Position numbers and translations under genes: made by a program. Below are positions 52,801 through 59,427 of a DNA stretch of 64,000 bases, one piece after another (the first letter of the stretch is position 1; each line of letters starts with the position of its first letter). The stretch comes from Symbiodinium natans. Lineage: Eukaryota > Sar > Dinophyceae > Suessiales > Symbiodiniaceae. The stretch is taken from the NCBI GenBank assembly GCA_905221605.1, contig CAJNDS010002064.1, positions 286,001-350,000 of the forward strand, read 5' to 3'. The notes below the pieces were generated by a model, which searched no databases, was not told where the DNA came from, and worked only from the letters and a program-made list of their open reading frames with translations.

Positions 52801-53598
52801 GGGGTGGTCCTTCTTCATTATTTCATAAAACTTTGCTTGAACACAATATTTGAAACATAGCTCGTCGTCATTCTTAATATTAATACAAGCCTTTTTATCT
52901 GCTATCCACTTGGGTAACTCAATATATTTACCTGCCCTTGTTGGGTTGTATCTGTCATAATGTATGGTGATCTTTTCAATCTTCTTTATTTGGTAGCCCG
53001 ACTTTTTCAGTTGTGAGTTCTCAATCTTTATTTCTATGTCGGATGCCATATTGTCTATTGTTGTTTTTAGTTCTTCGTGGTTGTTGATCGTATAAATTCT
53101 ACTAGGTATTCTGTGTATTTGTGGTTCTTCGTGTTCTGGGTGTCTAAAAGAAATATCTACATCTACTCTGATTTTCATATTGTTGTTTCGCGTTAAAAAC
53201 TCTTTCAGTCTCGGTTCTTGGTATTTTAAATAGGATAAGCCCTTGTAGCCTTGAAGGTTAATGTTAGTTATTGAATATGAGTTGGCATATCGTTTAAATG
53301 CGCTTCGTTCCTCTGTAATGGTGGCTTTCTGTGTAATTGCGTATTTCTTCAAAGCTTTCCTAACTGCTATGCCTTTGGTTGCACGTTTTAATATGTTGTA
53401 TCGTTTAAAATCCTGTGTTTTGGCTATTTGTTCTAGTTTTGTTTTTAGTTTGGTGGCTATGGGCTTTTCCCTATTATAATAATATTCTCTGTCATTTATT
53501 ATAACCTTTTTGTAGGTTTTGTTATTTCGGGTTTTAATGTTGCCCGTGCCACTGCTTAATACATATTCTAACACATTTCGTAATTCCCCTTGCTCCAT
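49855..53598 (-). CDS. Protein-primed family B DNA polymerase
   Basis: 1,247 aa. The exonuclease domain has YGDFECL (ExoI, about 426), FHNLKNYDAHLI (ExoII, about 565) and LQTDVLLLTDVF (ExoIII, about 725). The polymerase domain has YLDANNLYGLAM (motif A, about 823), LMNNACYGKTMEN (motif B, about 993) and AYTDTDSFVVHI (motif C, about 1088). Between N terminus and palm lie a C2H2-like FHCMYCQHGF and a Cys/His cluster CFLCNGKF ... DHCHFTGVYRGAAHNKC resembling endonuclease VII-type zinc sites, common in polinton polymerases. The roughly 400-residue N-terminal extension may include the terminal-protein function. All catalytic motifs are intact. An ACTTAAAGA motif lies 19 nt upstream. Confidence 0.95.
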   Translation of the reverse strand: MEQGELRNVLEYVLSSGTGNIKTRNNKTYKKVIINDREYYYNREKPIATKLKTKLEQIAKTQDFKRYNILKRATKGIAVRKALKKYAITQKATITEERSAFKRYANSYSITNINLQGYKGLSYLKYQEPRLKEFLTRNNNMKIRVDVDISFRHPEHEEPQIHRIPSRIYTINNHEELKTTIDNMASDIEIKIENSQLKKSGYQIKKIEKITIHYDRYNPTRAGKYIELPKWIADKKACINIKNDDELCFKYCVQAKFYEIMKKDHPDRMYHYRSLKDGIINWDDVEFPATLSDIEHFEEINKNTISVNVYAIDPNGTNTIVVDRVTKISKPSCHINLLLLERDNYNHYVLIKDYNKLMGAQTNKYKGKVFHCMYCQHGFTNEKLLNNHLIKGCMANEVQQTKMPKEDEKMFFKNHYKKLKCPYVIYGDFECLTTPTTQGIKGAYQHHQPCGFMLNVVNSITNEATPYLYRGEDCMERFCITINKIKNEIMEKMKENKPIQWSAKQKEEHKKAKHCFLCNGKFDNNDPAKTKVADHCHFTGVYRGAAHNKCNLDYCFKYFKIPVFFHNLKNYDAHLIISNMEKLNADKDKINVIAQNSEKFITFSINQLEFKDSFSFLSSSLDKLVKLTKYENDEKRENWQNNFYNSKKSVYITNDEDLDLLTDKGVYPYDYFTDFNKFNDTQLPSKEAFYSKLTEEGIKDTEYERALKIWEHFKIKNLGQYHDLYLQTDVLLLTDVFENFRKMCLEDYKLDPAHYITLPNFSWDAMLLRTGIQLDLIHDEEIYKMIERGLRGGMTQVSVRKVEANNKYMTDLYDKEKQSSYILYLDANNLYGLAMSMKLPYKDIKFINSSDITSDEILNYDNNEQGYILDVDLEYPKELHDKHIDYPLAPEIMNVTADMLSEKQKETYKAYHQDKEPKDEQTNKLILNVRDKSNYVLHINILKYYLQQGMKLKKVNKVITFKQKEWLKPWIDFNTEKRKKATSDFEKDMYKLMNNACYGKTMENVREHIDFELVDTPERYQKCVNKPTFKHRHIINENLVGVEKLKATVKLNKPIYVGMSILDLSKLHMYSFYYDVLKEKYNEKVRLAYTDTDSFVVHIKTEDVYDDLKEIGDQMDFSGYDKSHKCYDPTNKKVLGKFKDECDGKIITHFIGLKPKSYAFKVYNQEKEEKKSKGIVKHKVKKELNYKQYEETLKENRSDKVEFNSIRSKNHNIYTINQVKQALSSFDNKRYYIDSVNSLPYGHFSIV

Positions 53599-54597
53599 TT
53601 ATGTATAAGTCGTTTTTTCTTTAAGTATTTTTGCCTGGGGTTTTGCGTTGGCGCTTTGGGTTTGTTGGCTTGGGGTTTCAACGTTTCCCTCGGGTTGGTG
53701 TTTCAAAAGTACCTCCTTTATAAATACGATTTTAAAAATTGATGTTTTTTATTTTTTCGCTTGTTTTTGTCAGTGTTTTCCCTATGTTTTGTTTGTGTTT
53801 TGGTGTTTTTATGTGTGGTAGTGTGAAGTGTTTTTGTGTGATCCTAGGGCCAAGGCGGACAGAAAAAAAAGTCGCTAGACTTTAAAAATAGTGGTGTTTT
53901 GACCCCGAGCGCCTGAAAAGGCGAAGTAAAAACAAAAAATCCTAAACCCTAAAACCCTAAACCCTAAATACTAAACCCTACAGCCCTAAATCCTAAACTG
54001 AAAGACCCGAAAGTCCCGAAAGTCCCGAAAGTCCCGAAAGTCCTAAACCCTACAACCCCAAACCCTAACGCAGACGAACTGAGGGCGGAGCAGAACCACT
54101 AAACTAAATAACCCTAAACCCTAAACCCTGGACGAAGACACTCTGAGGTCATCGCAATGCTTAAACTGTCGGATTTCCCTGTCCGCTTTAGTTCTGAGAT
54201 GTTTGTTTGATCCAACTCTCTGAGCCGATCCTTTTCCCGAAGTTATGAAAAGTTATGAAACAAACCCTAAACTAAATAACCCTAAAAAACCCCAAACCCC
54301 GAAAGGAAGGACGCACCGCTTGTCTAGAACTTCTCGCAGTCAATGCTGTTGATGAACACATTCACCTGTCACGCACTCATTAACGGGAAGTCACCATGAA
54401 TGAAGAACGTTTCAGAAATGAAGCTGTCAGACCTTGTTTTGCAACTCTCACCGCCTCGCCTGTGAAGTGCCCTGCGGTTTGAGAACAGATACTACACTTG
54501 ACTTGATGCTCACAGCCAAAAGCCGTTTACCGCATCGTTGCACACAGCGCGGAAGCCTCAAGCGATAAGGACTGGGATAATCTGAAGCAGTGCCCCG
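53599..54597. other. Junction from viral core to host-like right arm
   Basis: 53599-53930 is G/T-rich on the + strand and without a gene. 53939-54125 holds degenerate CCCTAAA units and, at 54001-54045, four CCCGAAAGT nonamers. 54126-54597 is GC-balanced with no convincing ORF; AGTTATGAAA occurs twice (54242, 54252). Confidence 0.6.
53618..53626 (-). promoter_or_regulatory. Motif ACTTAAAGA, 19 nt before the polymerase gene
   Basis: Identical nonamer, here directly upstream of PolB. Confidence 0.55.
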
Positions 54598-54796
54598 CCT
54601 AAATCGGCGATTGAAGCCCGGCTAATCACCGATTGTCTTTTTTAATACTAAAATCAATAGAAAAGCCCCTAATCGCCGATTAGATGCCCCTAAATCTAAA
54701 AGGTTATGGTGTCTAATCTGAAAAGCGCCCCCTGCCTAATCTGAAAAGTCAGCCCGTCTAATCTGAACATGCTCCCCCACCTAATCGCTGATTGAG
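54598..54796. repeat. Cluster of CTAATC(N)GATT and CTAATCTGAAAAG words
   Basis: At least seven related words: AATCGGCGATT, CTAATCACCGATTG, CTAATCGCCGATTAG (palindromic), three of CTAATCTGAA(AAG), and CTAATCGCTGATTG. They end 10 bp from the stop of the spliced gene at 54807. Could be protein-binding sites or a degenerate repeat. Confidence 0.65.
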
Positions 54797-54806
54797 CCCT
54801 CCCGCT

Positions 54807-56182
54807 TCACTTGGACGGTTTCATTTGAACGTCCTCCTTCTTTGCGATCGTCATCAAAAGCTTCTCCGACAAAGATGCCCACGAAATATTGGTGTTTGCG
54901 TCTGCAAACTCGGAGCAAACAAACAGGTAGATGGTGTGGGTCAGCATCTCCTTGGCTTTGTTGTGCTGATACTCCATCTCCTCCAGCTTTGCATGGATGC
55001 TCTCATAGGAGATCTCACTCATCAGACGGCAACGTTCGAAGGGCTTCGCCGATGATGCCACCACCTCCGTGTTGATGCGGACGAGTGCCTCCTTGTTCAA
55101 GGAGTTCATCAGCATTTCGGCGAGATTGGGTGTCTTGCTTCTGATATGCCCGACTGCCTCCTTGCCGATGTTCTTGACCTGCTCCACCACGGGCGACGCC
55201 GAACCAGCGAAGCTGATGCGGTGGATGTTGTTGTTGATCTCCTCCAAGCACTCCTTGATGGACATTGCCTTTGTCTTCGCTCCTGCCGACCCAGCCGCCT
55301 AGGCTTGTTTATGGTTTAGGTTTTAGGGCTGTAGGGTTTTAAGGTTGTTTTAACATAGGTAAAATAAGGAAACAGTAGTAAAGGCACTCGTTTGCCACCA
55401 CCAGCCAAGGAAAACTTCACAGCGACGCGACTGCCTTCGCACAAGTCCTTGTAGTAGGCAATCGTTCTGCGAGGAACTTCCGTCACATTGACAGTATCCA
55501 AGTAAAGGCTCATCTTCTTCGTGGCCTTCTTGCTCATTCCCATCACCTTTGTCCCAACCAACAAGCGGAACTCCCCAGTCGTCATGCCCTTGCTCAACTC
55601 AAACTGAACCACCGTGGCGTCGGGCAACACAAGGGACACCTTGAAGGTCTGCTCCTTCTCCTCCTTGTTCTGCTTTGCTTTCTCCTCCTTGTCTTTGGCT
55701 TTCTTTGCTTCGCGACGCTTCTTCTTCTGCTCATTGTCAGCCTTGCGGATTGCCTTCTGTGTGGCGGAGAGAAGTTTGTTGTAGTAAGTCATCCTTGCCT
55801 GAAGAACCTTCTGCAACTTCATGACATCCACGTCGCCTTGCTCTAGGTAGGTGGCAACCTCTGAGTCGTACCACTTCTCATCGTAGCCCTCAAAGGTTGC
55901 CAAGGTCATAATCTTCTCCATCTCAGCGCCGTCAATCTCTGCGATGATGTCGACCTCCAAGGCCGGGGCGTCATCATCGGGCTTGTCGTCATGATCATGG
56001 AAGTTGTGCGACTGAGCATCGGGACTTGTGGGCTCTGCCTTGTCTTCCTCGGTGTCAATTGCCTCGGTGTCTGAAGAACCATCAGAAGAACTCTCAGCCT
56101 CGCTCACAGCATCACCGACTGCCACTGGCGGATGCTCTGGGTCGTAGCCACTGGAAGAAGCGGCTTTGCTCATGGATGCCAT
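54807..56182 (-). CDS. Host-type spliced gene inside the viral TIRs: ubiquitin-like domain fusion protein
   Basis: Exons 56182-55388 and 55298-54807 (intron 55299-55387) join in phase 0 into 428 aa. The N terminus is acidic and Ser-rich (SEAESSSDGSSDTEAIDTEE). A Lys/Glu helix (NEQKKKRREAKKAKDKEEKA) leads to a region reading like ubiquitin: VSLVLPDATVVQFELSKGMT as the first hairpin and RTIAYYKDLCEGSRVAVKFS then LAGGGKR as the last strand and glycine tail. The second exon gives a C-terminal helical domain (SIKECLEEINNNIHRISFAG, FERCRLMSEISYESIHAKLE). If cut after GGG, a Ubl modifier and a separate domain would be released (inference). GC-rich codon use differs from the AT-rich viral genes. Confidence 0.7.
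55299..55387 (-). other. Intron of the host-type gene in the right arm
   Basis: 89 nt, GT-AG; donor after GGCAAACGA, acceptor CCTAG. Contains CCTACAGCCCTAAAACC and CTAAACC words, i.e. telomere-like units, as in other host introns here. Reading through it would give an artificial 23-residue tail. Confidence 0.75.
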
Positions 56183-56416
56183 CACTGCAAATGGCAAGTC
56201 TCAAGACACAAAAGCAGGAAGGCTCAATGTTTGGGCACAGTTGCTTCAATCAAGAATAAGGTCGCTCATGTTCCACTGCTTCGGTGCAAATGCCACAAGC
56301 AACTCAGACTGACCAAGTGTCTGCAAAACGACCTGAATGAACCCCTAAACAAGCAAGGCGCACCGTTTCATCTTGACGAAGTCGTCAATGTTTCCAATCT
56401 TTGCTTAGAATAGTTA

Positions 56417-56910
56417 CTACCGCCCACTAAGCCCCAGAAAGACCCAAAACTTAACCCAATGGCTAACCCGAAGCTCTACAATCTTGGCTTTATGTTAGGC
56501 TTTTCTACGAACCGCCTAACTAAAGCCCAGCTAAGCTTAGAGACAAACCAAGACAAAACGAATGAGAGGGACAAGTCAAAAAGTGTTGGGGAGGTAAGAG
56601 AGGGGAAAAGTGAAAACGAGAGAGGGGCGACAAATACTTAAATGAGAGTATGGGATCCTGGGGAGTGAGAGAAAAACGAAGGAGGGGCCAAGATTAACGA
56701 AGAGAAGCGAGAAAACGAATGAGACACGCTTTAAACAAAACGAAGCAGAGACCCAAGGAGTGAGACAGACCCCAGACGAGGAAAATAAGAAACGAATAAG
56801 GCGACGAGGGTTAAGAACAAGTGGGAGACAGTGATGAAAAGTAAAAAACGAAGCAGACACAGCAACACACAACAGCCCAGACCCCAGGAACCCTATTTCT
56901 ACAATTTTTT
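56417..56910 (-). repeat. Right terminal inverted repeat of the viral element
   Basis: About 494 bp. It contains an extra 88 bp (about 56600-56688, AGAGGGGAAAAGTG ... AACGAAGGAGG) absent from the left TIR; otherwise nearly identical. Open frames inside it occur in both TIRs and are not taken as genes. Confidence 0.95.
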
Positions 56911-57032
56911 GGGGGGGGGGGGTCGGGGGGGGGGGTGTGGGCGGGGGGGTGTGTGGGGGGGGGGGGGGTAAGGAGGGAAAAAAGGGAGGTTTTCACCTCC
57001 TCTTCCCATCCAACACGCCGCCAGGGTCGGCG
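56911..57032 (+). repeat. G-rich tract at the right border of the viral element and short unique spacer
   Basis: G runs with T and C interruptions at 56911-56969, mirroring the left border tract, then about 60 bp of unique sequence with no gene. Confidence 0.9.
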
Positions 57033-57172
57033 GACCCTAAACCCTAAACCCTAAACCCTAAACCCTAAACCCTAAACCCTAAACCCTAAACCCTAAACCC
57101 TAAACCCTAAACCCTAAACCCTAAACCCTAAACCCTAAACCCTACGCCCGAAACCCTAAACCCTAAGCCCTG
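57033..57172. repeat. CCCTAAA array right of the viral element
   Basis: About 16 heptamers beginning 61 nt after the G-tract that borders the element, ending just before the exon island at 57176. Confidence 0.95.
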
Positions 57173-57175
57173 GAG

Positions 57176-57247
57176 GTGGACCTGCGCATGTTCGAGGTGG
57201 TCTGCGACAGAGCTGATGATCTTATCGAGAAGCACCGCTTTCGGCAG
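57176..57247 (+). CDS. Exon-like island just right of the viral element, 24 codons
   Basis: AG (ctggag) and GT (gtgcgacc) borders enclose exactly 24 codons, VDLRMFEVVCDRADDLIEKH then RFRQ, helical and charged. CCCTAAA arrays lie on the left and TTTAGGG arrays on the right. With the islands left of the element it suggests that the element sits in an intron. Confidence 0.5.
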
Positions 57248-57269
57248 GTGCGACCATCGGTTCAGGGCT

Positions 57270-57398
57270 TTTAGGGTTTCAAGGTTTAGGGTTTAGGGTT
57301 TAGGGTTTAGGGTTGAGGGTTTAGGGTTCAGGGTTTAGGGTTTAGGGTTGAGGGTTTAGGGTTTAGGGTTTAGGGTTGAGGGTTGAGGGTTCAGGGTT
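57270..57398. repeat. TTTAGGG array with GGTTGAGG variants
   Basis: G-strand orientation, opposite to the array at 57033; the exon island 57176-57247 lies between the two. Confidence 0.9.
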
Positions 57399-57414
57399 TT
57401 TTGGGCTTGATTGT

Positions 57415-57507
57415 TCCCACTTATACTAACAGTCCTTACTGGGGATTATAGTACACCAGAATATAATCCCCATTAAGGACTGCTAGTATACGGGGGAACA
57501 TCCCAAG
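57415..57507 (+). mobile_element. MITE family 2, best copy
   Basis: Palindrome: TACTAACAGTCCTTA ... GGGGATTATA opposite TATAATCCCC ... TAAGGACTGCTAGTA, with outer GGGGGAACATCCCA. Confidence 0.75.
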
Positions 57508-57547
57508 GTTTAAGGTTTAGGGTTTAGGGGTTTAGGGTGCAGCTTTG

Positions 57548-57549
57548 TT

Positions 57550-57584
<35 letters not shown>

Positions 57585-57965
57585 AGTGTGTGTGTGTGTG
57601 TGCCCCGGGAGTGAAAAGAGTAGAAATTGGCTCGAAAAGCGTGAAGTAAACGGCAGACCGTGCAAAAACACAACCAGACCAGCGACGGCACGAAGACTTG
57701 CCTTTGAACCACGAGTTTTTAGCCTTGAACCACGAATTGTCCTCCTTGCCTTGAAACGCGAAAAATTGGCCGCGAGCCACGAAAAATTGGCTTTGTTCCG
57801 CGAGAAATTGGCCTTGAACCACGAACGATTTGGCCTTGAACCTGGCCTTCGTTCGTGGTTTTAATTTTGGTTCAAGGCCAAGTATCGTGGTTCTGAAGGC
57901 CAAAAAGGACGATTGGCCTTAATTGGCCTTGAACCACGAAAAGTTGGCCTTGAATCACGAAGCCT
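57548..57965. repeat. GA and GT microsatellites and GGCCTTGAACCACGAA minisatellite with inverted units
   Basis: (GA)n at 57551-57580, (GT)n at 57587-57602. From 57698 to 57960 units of about 20 bp (GGCCTTGAACCACGAAAAATT) repeat; two units at 57845-57895 are inverted. The layout resembles the 10.8-11.5 kb minisatellite. Confidence 0.85.
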
Positions 57966-58025
57966 TTGGAGTTTAAATGATAGAGAGGGTTTAGGACCCC
58001 GGCCCTCAAGTCTGGTGCCGTGCAG

Positions 58026-58065
58026 GCCTACGAGCAGCTCTGTGAAGTTCGGCCGAAGTTCGGGG
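58026..58065 (+). CDS. Exon-like island
   Basis: gtgcag acceptor, AYEQLCEVRPKFG, GT donor. 40 nt. Confidence 0.4.
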
Positions 58066-58308
58066 GTGGGTGCCTGAGAGGGTTTAGGGTTTAGGGTTGA
58101 GGGTTAGGGTTTAGGGTTTAGGGTTTAAGGTTTGGGGACCTTTTCGCCGTCTTGGCGCCACGGAAGTTGCCCCGAGGCGATGCGACCACTCCTCCCCAAA
58201 CTCCATCGCGGCAGCAGGTGCGCTCGATCTGGGCACTTCTTTTTTTGCGGGGCCTTAAAAGTCAGAATAACAGGGTCCATAGGGTTTTGGGGGCTGTTAT
58301 AGTATATT

Positions 58309-58328
58309 TCTGCCCCCCCCCCCCCCCC

Positions 58329-58408
<80 letters not shown>

Positions 58409-58440
58409 GGGGCGGGGGGGGAACGGGGGCGGGGGCGGGG
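58309..58440. repeat. C-run followed by G-run, perfect homopolymer inverted repeat
   Basis: About 17-18 C then about 77 G, followed by GGGGC units. It may form G-quadruplex or hairpin; run length may be an assembly estimate. Confidence 0.9.
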
Positions 58441-58462
58441 CGCCTCCCTGATTCGTTGACAG

Positions 58463-58510
58463 GCGGGACCCTCCACGACATCGGTTTGCAGCTGCTCCAA
58501 GCGACCGGGG
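58463..58510 (+). CDS. Exon-like island
   Basis: gttgacag acceptor, GTLHDIGLQLLQATG, GT donor. It follows directly after the G-homopolymer block. Confidence 0.4.
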
Positions 58511-58858
58511 GTCCCACAGAGTAGGGGTGCGGAGGGGTCCGTCACAATCCTGCAGGGGGAAGGTTGGGTTGTGGGATCCAGGACTGCTTGATCCAGACGC
58601 TTCTCGGAAGGAAACCGAGGCGAATAAGACCATGGCAATGTATTGATTCTGTATTAAGAACAATAGGCTGCAGATCCCTGAGGTGCTGTAGCAAGACAAG
58701 AAGCCTGCCGACAGATTTTTGTTGGCCCATACGAAAACCACCGCAATGGAAAGTAGTCTTCTGGCGGGCTTCTCGACGAAAAAAACTCTCTAAATGTGGT
58801 GGTATTAAGTAAACTGATGCTTGGATTACCAATTATTCCGACCCCCGTACTTCAGCAG

Positions 58859-58921
58859 CATTGCGCTCGCATCCATTCGCGATCAGGAGGCTGAAGAGGA
58901 GCCGGAAGCGTCTTGCCCAAG
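58859..58921 (+). CDS. Exon-like island
   Basis: cagcag acceptor, IALASIRDQEAEEEPEASCP, GC donor; TTTAGGG repeats begin about 15 nt downstream. Confidence 0.4.
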
Positions 58922-58993
58922 GCCCGTTAGGGTGTGTAGGGTTTAGGGTTTAGGGTGTAGGGTCTAGGGCTTAGGGTTTAGGGTTTAGGGTGT

Positions 58994-59093
58994 AGGGTTC
59001 CGAAATTAGGGGTATCTTATCGGGGTTCTAAAAGAAGGGAATTCTACTCTTCGGGGGTCTATATTTAGGGTCCTTTATTTTCGTGAACCCCAA
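58994..59093 (-). mobile_element. MITE family 1, inverted copy next to a TTTAGGG array
   Basis: Left end GGGTTCCGAAATTAGGGGT, core GGGAATTCTACTCTTCGGGG, right end TTTTCGTGAACCCC. Confidence 0.85.
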
Positions 59094-59427
59094 TTCCTAC
59101 GGTGGCAATCTCCAGCAAGACGTGTGGCGTCTCACCAGTCGTGACCACTTTGGCAAACTTCGCAGCGTAGGATTCTGTAGCTGCCCCTGCTGCTTTGAAT
59201 GTCTCAGAAACAGCTTGCTGACGAAGCAGATCTTGCACCCGCGTATGGCTCCAGGGCCCTTTGGTCACGGATAATCGTGTTGGGAAGCGGGCCATGAACT
59301 GGGATGGCTTTAAGGGTGACCCTGAACTTCGGGAGTCCAGGCTGAGGGAGACATGAAACATCACCTAATTCATGCAAGATGTGCGCCAAGGCGCACGTCG
59401 TGATCCTTTTCCTTGAGGCTCCTCGCA

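Larger units (their letters stand above)
35796..56910. mobile_element. Polinton-like / adintovirus-like endogenous DNA virus, 21.1 kb, apparently complete
   Basis: The element begins AAAAAATTGTAGAAATAGGG and ends with the inverted complement. Both flanks are G runs on the + strand, fitting a G-only target duplication. It encodes DDE integrase, protein-primed PolB, packaging ATPase, double-jelly-roll capsid protein and a penton candidate, the defining set of polintons and related viruses. The core 36.2-53.6 kb is AT-rich and free of CCCTAAA arrays; the right arm 53.6-56.4 kb is host-like and carries a spliced gene. All large frames are open, so it may be functional or recently inserted. No adenovirus-like protease was recognised. 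Confidence 0.9.

Noticed and set aside
55316-55387. C-terminal extension VPLLLFPYFTYVKTTLKP of the right-arm gene
   Set aside because: It is intron read-through; splicing GT-AG joins GGGKR in phase to the downstream exon.
56576-56872. ORF in the right TIR (also present in the left TIR)
   Set aside because: It reads through the inverted repeat, has no recognisable domain, and differs between TIRs by the 88-bp segment.
58125-58741. Pro-rich ORFs over the C/G homopolymer block
   Set aside because: Open only because of the G run; no domain.
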